From: SHWB01 sp050246875
GTDB lineage: Bacteria > Pseudomonadota > Alphaproteobacteria > UBA6615
DNA length: 64,000 nucleotides
Reading direction: 5' to 3'
NCBI GenBank assembly: GCA_050246875.1
Contig: JBFWVF010000006.1
Location: 1-64,000, forward strand
A program made the translations under genes and the position numbers. Numbering within the stretch: position 1 is the first letter of the stretch; the number at the start of each line of letters is the position of its first letter. This document shows positions 56,474 through 64,000 of the stretch, in pieces. The notes under the pieces were generated by a model. The model was not told where the DNA came from, did no database searches, and saw only the letters and a program-made list of their open reading frames with translations.

Positions 56474-59380
56474 ATGGCGAGCCACGCGCAACAGACATCC
56501 TTCCTGTCCGGTGCCAACGCGACCTTCGTCGCCGAACTCTATGCCCGCTACCTCGACAACCCGGCCGCCGTCGAACCCGGCTGGTCGTCGTTCTTCGCCG
56601 AACTGCACGACGACGCCCGCGCGCTGCTGAGCGAGCTGCGCGGCGCGAGCTGGTCGCCGCGCGAGTCCCACGTCATCGGCAGCGGGCAGGAAGGCGATGC
56701 GGCCGCCGCCGCCGCCCAGGGGGCGGCATTGTCCGGCGCGCCGCTGGCGATGGGCGCGATGCCGTCGTCGGCCAACGTCGACCAGATCCGTCGCGCCACG
56801 CTCGATTCGATCCGCGCGCTGATGCTGATCCGCGCCTACCGCGTGCGCGGCCACCTCGAGGCGCGGCTCGACCCGCTCGGCCTCGTGCAGCCGGAAAAGC
56901 ACAGCGAGCTCGATCCCAAGAGCTACGGCTTTACCGACAGCGACTTCGACCGGCCGATCTTCATCAACTACGTGCTCGGCCTCGAATCCGCGACCCTGCG
57001 CCAGATCGTGTCGCTGCTGCGCGACACCTACTGCGGCCATATCGGCGTCGAGTTCATGCACATCCAGGGTCCGGAGGAGAAGGCCTGGATCCAGGAGCGC
57101 ATCGAGGGCGCGCGCAACCGCACCGACTTCACCGAGCGCGGCAAGCGCGCCATCCTCGAGGCGCTGACCCGCGCCGAGGTGTTCGAGCGCTATCTCGACC
57201 GCAAGTACACCGGCGCCAAGCGCTTCGGCCTCGAGGGCGGCGAGTCGCTGATCCCGGCGCTGGAGCAGATCATCAAGCGCGGCGGCCAGCTCGGCCTGCG
57301 CGAGCTGGTCATCGGCATGCCGCATCGCGGCCGCCTGAACGTGCTCGCCAACGTCATGGACAAGCCATTCCGCGCCATCTTCTCCGAGTTCCAGGGCAAC
57401 GCCGCCAACCCCGAGGACGTGCAGGGCTCGGGCGACGTCAAGTACCACCTCGGAACGTCCTCGGACCGGACGTTCGACGGCAACACGGTGCATCTGTCGC
57501 TGACCCCCAACCCCAGCCACCTCGAAGCGGTGAACCCGGTGGTGCTGGGCAAGGTGCGCGCCAAGCAGCAGCAGCGCCGCGATACCGAGCGCCATCAGGT
57601 GATGGGCCTGCTGATGCACGGCGACGCCGCCTTCGCCGGCCAGGGACTGGTCGCCGAGACGCTCGACCTGTCGCAGCTGCGCGGCTACCGCACCGGCGGC
57701 ACGGTGCACGTCGTCGTCAACAACCAGATCGGCTTCACCACCAACCCGACGCACGCGCGCTCGGGCCCGTACTGCTCCGACGTCGCCAAGATGATCCAGG
57801 CGCCGATCTTCCACGTGAACGGCGACGACGTAGAGGCGACGGTGCATGTCGCGCGCATCGCCACCGAGTACCGCTACCGCTTCAAGGCCGACGTGGTGCT
57901 CGACATCTGGGGCTACCGCCGCGCCGGCCACAACGAGTCCGACGAGCCAGCCTTCACCCAGCCGCTGATGTACCGCCGCATCGGCGAGCAGAAGACGACG
58001 CGCGAGCTGTATGCCCGCCAGCTCGAGAGCGAGGGCGTCATCCGTCCCGGCGAGGGCGACGAGATCGTCGAGCAGTTCCGCGCCAGTCTCGAGGCCGAGT
58101 ACGAGGCCGGCCAGAGCTACCGCCCGAACAAGGCCGACTGGCTGGAGGGGCGCTGGTCGGCCATCGAGATCGCCGTCGACCAGGCCGAGCCGCGCCGTGG
58201 CGCCACCGCCGTCGACAACGACCTGCTGCTCGGCGTCGGCCGGGCGATGACGGAACCGCCGGCCAACTTCGCCATCCACCCCAAGGTCATGCGCCAGGTG
58301 AAGGCGCGCCGCGAGGCGATCGAGACCGGCGCCGGCATCGACTGGGCGACGGGCGAGGCGCTGGCCTTCGGCACGCTGGTCTGCGAGGGCACGCCGGTGC
58401 GCCTGTCGGGCGAGGATGTCGGCCGCGGCACCTTCAGCCATCGCCACGCCGTCCTCGTCGACCAGAACAACGAGGACCACTACGTCCCGCTCAACAATCT
58501 GCGCTTCGGCCAGGCGCCGTTCGAGATCGTCGACAGTCCCCTGTCCGAGTTCGGCGTGCTCGGCTTCGAGTACGGCTACGCCCAGGCCGAGCCGCACGCG
58601 CTGGTGCTGTGGGAGGCGCAGTTCGGCGACTTCGCCAACGGCGCGCAGGTGATCATCGACCAGTTCATCGCCTCCGGCGAATCGAAGTGGCTGCGCATGT
58701 CTGGGCTGACGCTGCTGCTGCCGCACGGCTTCGAGGGCCAGGGCCCGGAGCACTCCTCGGCCCGCCTCGAACGCTTCCTGCAGCTCTGCGCGCAGGACAA
58801 CATGGCGGTGTGCAACGTCACCACCCCGGCCAACTACTTCCACGTCCTGCGCCGGCAGGTGCGCCGCAACTTCCGCAAGCCGCTGGTGCTGATGACGCCG
58901 AAATCGCTGCTGCGCCACAAGCAGGCGGTCTCGAAACTGGAGGATTTCGGCCCCGGCTCGTCCTTCCACCGCGTGCTGTGGGACGAGAACCTGCGGGTGC
59001 CGAACGAGGCGATGAAGCGCGTCATCGTCTGCTCCGGCAAGGTCTACTACGATCTCTACGAGGAGCGCGAGAAGCGCGGCATCGAGGACGTCTACATCTT
59101 CCGCCTCGAGCAGCTCTATCCCTTCCCGTTCCACGCGCTGGCGCAGGAACTGGCGCGCTTCCCGCAGGCCGAGCTGGTGTGGTGCCAGGAGGAGCCGGAG
59201 AACCAGGGCGCCTGGCACTTCGTCGACCGCCGCCTCGAACGGGCGATGGGCGAGGCCGGCATGAAGCAGGCGCGGCCGCGCTATGTCGGCCGGCCGGAGT
59301 CCGCCTCGCCGGCGACGGGCCTTGCCCGCCGCCACCAGCGCGAGCAGGCTGCGCTGGTCGAGGCGGCGCTGGTCGGCTGA
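56474..59380 (+). CDS. sucA: 2-oxoglutarate dehydrogenase E1 component
   Basis: The product is 968 residues. It decarboxylates 2-oxoglutarate on thiamine diphosphate and reductively succinylates the E2 lipoyl group. The N-terminus has the E2-contact segment (FLSGANATFVAELYARYLDNP). A charged linker (about 60-95) precedes the catalytic core with IGMPHRGRLNVLANVMDKP, the ThDP motif from GDAAFAGQG to NNQIGFTT, VWDIWGYRR-type segments, and the C-terminal GFEGQGPEHSSARLERFLQ and EEPENQGAW blocks. AGGGAG lies before the ATG. It is 79 bp after sucD and 33 bp before sucB. Confidence 0.97.
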   Translation: MASHAQQTSFLSGANATFVAELYARYLDNPAAVEPGWSSFFAELHDDARALLSELRGASWSPRESHVIGSGQEGDAAAAAAQGAALSGAPLAMGAMPSSANVDQIRRATLDSIRALMLIRAYRVRGHLEARLDPLGLVQPEKHSELDPKSYGFTDSDFDRPIFINYVLGLESATLRQIVSLLRDTYCGHIGVEFMHIQGPEEKAWIQERIEGARNRTDFTERGKRAILEALTRAEVFERYLDRKYTGAKRFGLEGGESLIPALEQIIKRGGQLGLRELVIGMPHRGRLNVLANVMDKPFRAIFSEFQGNAANPEDVQGSGDVKYHLGTSSDRTFDGNTVHLSLTPNPSHLEAVNPVVLGKVRAKQQQRRDTERHQVMGLLMHGDAAFAGQGLVAETLDLSQLRGYRTGGTVHVVVNNQIGFTTNPTHARSGPYCSDVAKMIQAPIFHVNGDDVEATVHVARIATEYRYRFKADVVLDIWGYRRAGHNESDEPAFTQPLMYRRIGEQKTTRELYARQLESEGVIRPGEGDEIVEQFRASLEAEYEAGQSYRPNKADWLEGRWSAIEIAVDQAEPRRGATAVDNDLLLGVGRAMTEPPANFAIHPKVMRQVKARREAIETGAGIDWATGEALAFGTLVCEGTPVRLSGEDVGRGTFSHRHAVLVDQNNEDHYVPLNNLRFGQAPFEIVDSPLSEFGVLGFEYGYAQAEPHALVLWEAQFGDFANGAQVIIDQFIASGESKWLRMSGLTLLLPHGFEGQGPEHSSARLERFLQLCAQDNMAVCNVTTPANYFHVLRRQVRRNFRKPLVLMTPKSLLRHKQAVSKLEDFGPGSSFHRVLWDENLRVPNEAMKRVIVCSGKVYYDLYEEREKRGIEDVYIFRLEQLYPFPFHALAQELARFPQAELVWCQEEPENQGAWHFVDRRLERAMGEAGMKQARPRYVGRPESASPATGLARRHQREQAALVEAALVG

Positions 59381-59413
59381 CAAGGAACGACAGGGTCGAG
59401 CGGGGAAGCAACC

Positions 59414-61276
59414 ATGGCCACCGATATCGTCGTCCCGCAGATGGGCGAGTCCGTCACCGAGGGCACGGTCGGGCGCTGGTTCAAGCAGGTCGGCGACGCG
59501 GTCGCCGTCGACGAGCCGGTGTGCGAGGTCGAGACCGACAAGGCGACGCTCGACATCCCCTCGCCGGTCGCCGGCACGCTGGGCGAGATCGTCGCCCCCG
59601 AGGGCACCGACATCGCACCCGGCGCCGTGCTCGGCCGTATCGAGGCGGGCGGCGCCCAGCCGGCGGCGAAGCCAACCGCGAAGGCTCCCGCCGCCGCGCC
59701 GAAGGCGGCCGCCGCTCCCGCCCCGTCGGCGAAGCCCGCACCGGCCGCCAGGGCCGCCGCGCAGCCGCGGCAGGACCCGCGCATCGCCGACGCGCTCACC
59801 GCCGGCTTCGAGTCGCTCAAGGGTGAGGTCGGCTATCCCAAGTCGCTGATCACCTACGACGGCAAGCCGGTCGGCGAGTGGCAGGGGCCGCGGCCCGAAG
59901 GCACCCCGGTGGCCGAGCCGGCCGCCGCGCAGGCCGCTGCCGCGCCGCGCGCCGCCGCCTCGGGCGCCCCTGCCGCGGCGACGGTCGACGTGGTCGTGCC
60001 GCCGCTCGGCGAGTCGATCGCCAACTGCCTCGTCGCGCGCTGGCTCAAGGCCGAGGGCGATGCCGTCGCCGCCGACGAGACCATCGCCGAGATCGAGACC
60101 GAGAAGGCGACGCTCGACATCGCCGCGCCGGCCGCCGGCACGCTGGCCGAGATCGTCGTGCTCGAGGGCGCCGAGGCGGAAGTCGGCGCCGTCATCGCCC
60201 GCATCGCCGCCGGTGCCGCCGCGCCGGCACGCGCCGCCGCGCCGCGGCCCGCTGCCCCCGCCGCGGCACCGGCCGCCGCGCCGTCCGCCACGTCGGGCGG
60301 CGCGAGCCAGCCGCTGTCGCCGGCCGTGCGCAAGCTGGTCGAGGAGAACGGCCTCGATCCGGCCGCCATCGCGCCGAGCGGCCCGGGCGGCCGCCTGACC
60401 AAGGGCGACGTGCTCGCCTTCCTCGAGACGCGCACCGCCGCGCCCGCGCCCGCCCCGGCCGCCGCGCCGCGTCAGGCGGCGCCGGCCCAGCCGGCCCCGG
60501 CGACCCGGCCCGCCGCACCGGCGCCGACGCAGGCCCCCTCGGCCCCGCGCGCGCCCGACCCGCGCGGCGAGGAGCGCGTGCGCATGACGCGCCTGCGCCA
60601 GACCATCGCCCACCGCCTCAAGGAGGCGCAGAACACCGCCGCCATGCTGACCACCTTCAACGAGGTGGACATGTCGCAGGTGCTGTTCATGCGCGACCGC
60701 TTCCGCGAGGAGTTCGAGCGCCGCCACGGCGTGCGCCTCGGCCTGATGAGCTTCTTCGTCAAGGCGGCGGTGAAGGCGCTGAAGGAAATCCCGGCGATCA
60801 ACGCCGAGATCCAGGGCGACGAGATCGTCTACCGCAACTACTACGACGTCGGCGTCGCCGTCGGCGGCCCGGGCGGCCTCGTCGTGCCGGTGCTGCGCGA
60901 CGCCGACAAGCGCGACTTCGCCGACATCGAGCGCTCGATCGCCGATTTCGGCCGCCGCGCCCACGAGGGCAAGCTGACGCTGGCGGACCTCACCGGCGGC
61001 ACCTTCACGGTGACCAACGGCGGCGTCTTCGGCTCGATGCTGTCGACGCCGATCCTCAACCCGCCGCAGTCGGGCATCCTCGGCATGCACAACATCGTGC
61101 GCCGCCCGGTCGCCGTGCGCGGCGCCAACGGCGGCGAGGAAATCGCCATCCGGCCGATCATGTACCTCGCCCTGTCCTACGATCACCGCATCGTCGACGG
61201 CCGCGAGGCGGTGACCTTCCTCGTCCGCATCAAGCAGGCCATCGAGGCCCCGGAACGGCTGCTGGTGGGGCTGTAG
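59414..61276 (+). CDS. sucB: dihydrolipoamide succinyltransferase (E2) with two lipoyl domains
   Basis: The product is 620 residues, far longer than the roughly 400 usual for SucB. There are two full lipoyl domains: residues 1-78 with K43 (EVETDKATLD) and 190-267 with K231 (EIETEKATLD). Between them an Ala/Pro linker contains a non-repetitive stretch (about 120-160; DPRIADALTAGFESLKGEVG, then YPKSLITYDGKPVGEWQGP). A peripheral-subunit-binding domain (300-337) and the catalytic domain (385-620) with SYDHRIVDG (H591, D595) follow. Position after sucA assigns it to the oxoglutarate complex. lpd, often next, is absent here; a different set of genes follows. Confidence 0.94.
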   Translation: MATDIVVPQMGESVTEGTVGRWFKQVGDAVAVDEPVCEVETDKATLDIPSPVAGTLGEIVAPEGTDIAPGAVLGRIEAGGAQPAAKPTAKAPAAAPKAAAAPAPSAKPAPAARAAAQPRQDPRIADALTAGFESLKGEVGYPKSLITYDGKPVGEWQGPRPEGTPVAEPAAAQAAAAPRAAASGAPAAATVDVVVPPLGESIANCLVARWLKAEGDAVAADETIAEIETEKATLDIAAPAAGTLAEIVVLEGAEAEVGAVIARIAAGAAAPARAAAPRPAAPAAAPAAAPSATSGGASQPLSPAVRKLVEENGLDPAAIAPSGPGGRLTKGDVLAFLETRTAAPAPAPAAAPRQAAPAQPAPATRPAAPAPTQAPSAPRAPDPRGEERVRMTRLRQTIAHRLKEAQNTAAMLTTFNEVDMSQVLFMRDRFREEFERRHGVRLGLMSFFVKAAVKALKEIPAINAEIQGDEIVYRNYYDVGVAVGGPGGLVVPVLRDADKRDFADIERSIADFGRRAHEGKLTLADLTGGTFTVTNGGVFGSMLSTPILNPPQSGILGMHNIVRRPVAVRGANGGEEIAIRPIMYLALSYDHRIVDGREAVTFLVRIKQAIEAPERLLVGL

Positions 61277-61328
61277 GGGGCGTTGCCGGCCATTGGCGAA
61301 GTCGGCCAACGGTCGCATACTCCGTCAA

Positions 61329-61538
61329 ATGGATTATGAAACCTTCCGCGCTGCCGTCTCCGCGCGCCTGCTCGCCGACTATTGCCTGACGTGGGACGAC
61401 GCTGCCGGTGATGCCGAGCCCTTGCTCGCTGCCATCGACGCAGGCTTGTCCCCAGCAGAGTTCGTTTCCTTCTACGCTGCCAAGTTCGATCTGACGCCGC
61501 TCAGCGCGCTGTCCCTCTATCCAAAGGAAGCCCGGTAA
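61329..61538 (+). CDS. 69-residue protein of unknown function
   Basis: The product is MDYETFRAAVSARLLADYCL followed by a helical, acidic remainder (WDDAAGDAEPLLAAIDAGLS, then PAEFVSFYAAKFDLTPLSAL). It is small, soluble and helical with no known motif. The last 22 bp overlap the end of the convergent DUF3883 gene. A start 36 nt earlier is possible. Base composition here is less GC-rich than in sucB, matching the accessory genes that follow. Reality is likely but unproven. Confidence 0.5.
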   Translation: MDYETFRAAVSARLLADYCLTWDDAAGDAEPLLAAIDAGLSPAEFVSFYAAKFDLTPLSALSLYPKEAR

Positions 61539-62353
61539 TTCGTGGGCCGTAGAACTACCGAGTCTTCGAGAGGCGGGACCAGTTCGAAGGCACGGGGCGC
61601 GCGAGCGAAGTCGTAGAGGCGGACGAGGCGAAATGCATCGGATCGCTCAACCGACATGGCTCGCTCGTTCTCGGTCAGGAAGAACGGCGTCGTCTGGTGT
61701 CCCGTCGTCGTCTTGACTTCCAGCAGACGTTCTCCGCCCGACACATCGAAAGACAAGACATCGAACCCGGCACCGTCGCCATCCTCTTCGGAAACCCACC
61801 GCACCTGACGAGCGAGATCGTCGCGTCCGGCGTCACGTAACCGGGCATGCTCCGTTCGCAACACAACTTCTTCGCCTCTCCTGCCCAGATCACGGTTGCG
61901 TGCATCCCGCTCTGCTGGATCGAACTTTCGGATAAGGCGACGAAGAGGCAGCGAATCTTTCTCATCGATCGGAATCAGTTCGGGCGCCGGCTCGATGAAT
62001 AGCCGGGCTTCGGCAACGCCTCCCGCTACCGCGTCGATGTCGATGAAGCTGTCCAGCCGTGCGTCGAGATGTCTCTCGATACCGGCAATCAGTGCATGCT
62101 GGATATTGGTTAGCGGCTTGTAGCCTCTAATCCATGGCCTGCCGAGCCTCACGAGTGCCGCGCTGATGTTCTGATGTTTCCGCTCGATGGAGCCGTGAGA
62201 GCGACCCGTCAATTCCTGGAGAGCGGCGTTGCGGCGGGATTTGACGTAGGGCCGACCAGCCAATTCCAACTGCAGCATGTTGAAATAGTCGGCCACGATC
62301 AGATCGATCTCGCGATCCGTCCAGTCCGTCCCCCTCGGATCGTGGTCGGCCAT
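61517..62353 (-). CDS. DUF3883-domain, PD-(D/E)XK nuclease-like protein
   Basis: The product is 278 residues. The N-terminal domain (about 5-90; DWTDREIDLIVADYFNMLQL, SHGSIERKHQNISAALVRLG) is a helical module found with DUF3883. The C-terminal DUF3883 domain (about 155-265) has GRRGEEVVL, the Asp of GAGFDVLSFD and E-x-K of RLLEVKTTTG, the acid and Lys layout of PD-(D/E)XK nucleases. DUF3883 proteins are common in restriction and other defence loci, so a nuclease role is inferred. No helicase or methylase is adjacent. The ATG at 62353 has a weak ribosome site; a TTG upstream is possible. It is divergent from higB. Confidence 0.68.
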   Translation of the reverse strand: MADHDPRGTDWTDREIDLIVADYFNMLQLELAGRPYVKSRRNAALQELTGRSHGSIERKHQNISAALVRLGRPWIRGYKPLTNIQHALIAGIERHLDARLDSFIDIDAVAGGVAEARLFIEPAPELIPIDEKDSLPLRRLIRKFDPAERDARNRDLGRRGEEVVLRTEHARLRDAGRDDLARQVRWVSEEDGDGAGFDVLSFDVSGGERLLEVKTTTGHQTTPFFLTENERAMSVERSDAFRLVRLYDFARAPRAFELVPPLEDSVVLRPTNYRASFG

Positions 62354-62407
62354 GCGGAAATTCAGCACCCGGCGGGTGCCCAAGTCCAGCCGCTCATCGC
62401 CATTCCC

Positions 62408-62435
62408 TTGCCCTATTAACGGGGGGCGTTATTAT
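62408..62435 (+). promoter_or_regulatory. higBA promoter with overlapping operator-like palindrome
   Basis: TTGCCC (62408-62413) and TATTAT (62430-62435) are 16 bp apart. The predicted start, 6-7 nt on, coincides with the higB GTG at 62442. Between the two elements TAACG-GGGGG-CGTTA (62417-62431) forms an inverted repeat reaching the -10, as expected for HigA autorepression. Confidence 0.5.
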
Positions 62436-62441
62436 GGTGTC

Positions 62442-62726
62442 GTGATCAAGAGCATTGCCGACCGCGACACGGAGCGTCTTTGGCATCGTGAACCGTCGCG
62501 GCGACTGCCGCCGGACATCCATCGCGTGGCTTACAGGAAGCTCGTCATGCTTAACGCGGCCACGACCTTGAATGCTCTGCTGGTACCGCCCGCCAACCGG
62601 CTGGAGCGGCTACGGGGGGATCGCGCCGGCCAGCACAGCATCCGCATCAACGACCAGTGGCGCGTCTGTTTTCGATGGGAAGACGGCGACGCCTGGGACG
62701 TCGAAATCGTGGACTACCACCAATGA
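62442..62726 (+). CDS. higB: HigB-type mRNA interferase toxin
   Basis: The product is 94 residues from a GTG start. The HigB/RelE-fold layout is clear: IKSIADRDTERLWHREPSRR, LPPDIHRVAYRKLVMLNAAT, PPANRLERLRGDRAGQHSIR and INDQWRVCFRWEDG, ending VEIVDYH. HigB toxins cleave mRNA on the ribosome. There is no ribosome-binding site, and the predicted transcription start coincides with the GTG, so a leaderless mRNA is likely. The stop overlaps the higA ATG by 4 bp. Toxin-first order is normal for HigBA. Confidence 0.92.
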   Translation: MIKSIADRDTERLWHREPSRRLPPDIHRVAYRKLVMLNAATTLNALLVPPANRLERLRGDRAGQHSIRINDQWRVCFRWEDGDAWDVEIVDYHQ

Positions 62727-63034
62727 GGAAGCCTTCCGTCCGCCGACGCCTCGCGCCCGTGCATCCGGGCGAAGTGCTGGACGAGGAGTTCCTGCGGCCG
62801 CTCGGCATCAGCCAGTACCGGCTGGCGAAGGATACCGGGGTGCCGCCGCGGCGCATCAACGAGATCGTGCATGGCCGGCGCGGCGTCAGCGCCGACACGG
62901 CGCTGCGGCTCGGCCGCTTTTTCGGGGTCGAGCCGGAATTCTGGCTCAACCTGCAATCGCACTACGAGCTGGAGACGGCGCGCGACGCGCTGGGGCGGCG
63001 GCTCGACAGCGAGGTGCATCCCTTCGCCGCGTGA
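62723..63034 (+). CDS. higA: HigA-type XRE antitoxin
   Basis: The product is 103 residues. HigA hallmarks: LAPVHPGEVLDEEFLRPLGI, the helix-turn-helix SQYRLAKDTGVPPRRINEIVHGRRGVSADTALRLGRFFG (about residues 33-71), and EFWLNLQSHYELE. It neutralises HigB and represses the operon through the palindrome at 62417-62431 (inference). It is coupled to higB by a 4-bp ATGA overlap. Confidence 0.93.
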   Translation: MRKPSVRRRLAPVHPGEVLDEEFLRPLGISQYRLAKDTGVPPRRINEIVHGRRGVSADTALRLGRFFGVEPEFWLNLQSHYELETARDALGRRLDSEVHPFAA

Positions 63035-63035
63035 C

Positions 63036-63055
63036 GCGGGCAAGCCCTTGCTCGC
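63036..63055 (+). terminator. possible hairpin after higA
   Basis: GCGGGCAAG and CTTGCTCGC pair with one mismatch around a 2-nt loop, directly after the higA stop. No T tract. It is a weak candidate for ending higBA transcription. Confidence 0.3.
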
Positions 63056-63077
63056 CGTCTCCGGTTCGAGGATCAGG

Positions 63078-64000
63078 TCACGCCGCCTTGACCCGGCCGC
63101 CGAAAATCTCCGCGACCCAGTCGAACATGTACTGGGAATGCGAGGCCATGAGGTCGATGCCGCAGTGCTCGGTGCTGCCTTCGGCGATCGAGAAGACCTT
63201 CAGTTCGGCGCGCGGGCTGTTGACCGCTTCCCGCAGGCAGCGTTCGGCGAAATGCAGCGGCACCAGACGATCGTTTTCGCCGTGCAGGATGAGATAGGGA
63301 ACCTTCAGCCCCGCGAGCTGTCCTTCCAGTGTCCGCTCGCACCACGCATCGAAGGCCTCCTGCAGGCCTTCCCGGGCCATCACGGCCTGCACCTGATCGC
63401 CGAAATCCAGCCCGCGACGCGGACGCTCGGGATGGGCGATCAGGTCCTCGAACATCGGACGCAGGCAATCGCCGTTGTAGAAGGCGCCGAACGAGACGGC
63501 GAGCTTGAGTCGGGGCTCGTGGATGGCAGCGCGGGGCGCGTCGTAGCCGCCGTTGCTGCAGCCGATCACGCCGATGCGATCCCTGTCGACGTCGGGATGC
63601 TTTTCGAGGCGGTCGATGAAGGCGCTGACGGCCTTCTCGGACTCGACGGGCTTCGGCATGGCGTGGAACCGCGCGGATTCGCCGGTGCCGTCCTGATCGA
63701 TGAAAATCACCGCGATGCCGCGCTTGACCGCCTCGTCGCCGGCGAAGCCGTACTGCATCTCCTTGATGCCGTCGAAGCCGTTGAGCATGACGATGGTGGG
63801 AAAGGGTCCCTTGCCTTCGGGCAGCCGGAGGTAGCCGGCCAGCGAGCCCTTCGCGAAGGGCACCTCGATCCGTTCCGTCCGGTGGCCGAGCAACTTGACG
63901 GCCTTGGCGAACAACGCGCTCGCGCGCCGGTAGGCCAGCATCTTGCGCGGCGCCTTCCAGCTCGCATGCCGTTCCGCGACGAAGCCGTATTGCGCCGCGC
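63078..64000 (-). CDS. alpha/beta hydrolase (FrsA / oxynicotine-hydrolase-like), 5' end beyond window
   Basis: The open frame continues to the window edge. Although an ATG occurs at 63941, the in-frame residues before it (AAQYGFVAERHASWKAPRK) look like protein, so the gene is treated as truncated by the edge. The visible part has a helical lid region, the oxyanion strand IVMLNGFDG, the nucleophile elbow GCSNGGYD, the acid in LHGENDRLVPLHF and the His in GSTEHCGID, giving a full Ser-Asp-His triad. The helical N-terminus plus TERIEVPFAKGSLAGYL resembles FrsA-like and 2,6-dihydroxypseudooxynicotine-hydrolase-like enzymes that cleave C-C or ester bonds. Substrate unknown. It is convergent with higBA. 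Confidence 0.8.
   Translation of the reverse strand, partial: AAQYGFVAERHASWKAPRKMLAYRRASALFAKAVKLLGHRTERIEVPFAKGSLAGYLRLPEGKGPFPTIVMLNGFDGIKEMQYGFAGDEAVKRGIAVIFIDQDGTGESARFHAMPKPVESEKAVSAFIDRLEKHPDVDRDRIGVIGCSNGGYDAPRAAIHEPRLKLAVSFGAFYNGDCLRPMFEDLIAHPERPRRGLDFGDQVQAVMAREGLQEAFDAWCERTLEGQLAGLKVPYLILHGENDRLVPLHFAERCLREAVNSPRAELKVFSIAEGSTEHCGIDLMASHSQYMFDWVAEIFGGRVKAA

Noticed and set aside
56438..61318. 1626-residue leftward open frame opposite sucA-sucB
   Set aside because: Both rightward genes show full catalytic motifs. The opposite frame is His/Arg/Ala-rich without domains, a codon-bias artefact.
63078..63941. Treating the hydrolase as complete from the ATG at 63941
   Set aside because: In-frame sequence up to the window edge continues as plausible helical protein, so the gene most likely extends beyond the window.

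Overview
The window is a very GC-rich chromosomal segment of an alphaproteobacterium. The lineage is suggested by gene order rather than by any rRNA: deacetylase-xseB-ispA-dxs, xerD next to aroK-aroB and accA, an LDH-type malate dehydrogenase heading mdh-sucCDAB, ZapE close by, and a MutL that carries its own endonuclease motif. A Rhodospirillales-like or allied order is likely, but I cannot fix it further. No tRNA, rRNA, CRISPR array, transposase or phage gene was seen.

Layout. 1-7.9 kb: a leftward operon (43-aa membrane peptide, secreted helical protein, xerD, accA) diverges from a rightward one (aroK, aroB, a CorC-like CBS protein, a DUF2889 protein). 7.9-24.3 kb: a signalling region with two paralogous secreted caspase-like proteins that share an N-terminal half but end in different domains (Bug-type solute binding; formylglycine-generating-enzyme-like). 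The same stretch holds a flavin monooxygenase, an HpcH/HpaI aldolase, a FecR-domain protein, a CHASE2 adenylate cyclase, a Slam-like barrel, a D-aminoacylase and a Crp-type regulator. 24.4-28.4 kb: deacetylase-xseB-ispA-dxs. 28.8-43.1 kb: one 4755-residue secreted adhesin-like protein with RTX repeats at both ends and about 24 VCBS/cadherin-like domains, bracketed by copies of an intergenic palindromic repeat. 43.6-47.3 kb, leftward: a carboxymuconolactone-decarboxylase-family gene, pgi and mutL. 47.5-51.1 kb: an SAF-domain dehydrogenase, nitronate monooxygenase and zapE. 51.1-53.0 kb: a ParDE module and an MFS transporter. 53.2-61.3 kb: mdh-sucC-sucD-sucA-sucB. 61.3-64 kb: a small unknown gene, a DUF3883 nuclease-like protein, HigBA, and an alpha/beta hydrolase that runs off the right edge.

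The most interesting theme is a possible self-contained cAMP circuit. Five palindromes of the form GTGA-N6-TCAC lie between or at the ends of genes from 10.2 to 23.6 kb. That stretch encodes both a class III adenylate cyclase and a Crp-like protein whose recognition helix has the R-E-x-x-x-R residues that read GTGA. Both caspase-like genes have a perfect TGTGA-N6-TCACA box about 97-101 bp before the start codon, followed after an identical 22-bp gap by the same 11-bp sequence. Two more boxes flank the interval between fecR and the cyclase gene. That interval also holds an Fnr-type box, a correctly spaced -10 element and a perfect intrinsic terminator, together predicting a small RNA of about 66 nt, and two tiny divergent membrane peptides.

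All functional statements rest on motif reading by eye. Gene boundaries were checked against start codons and ribosome-binding sites where possible. Regulatory-site claims are inferences from pattern and spacing; coding sequence was not exhaustively scanned for chance matches.
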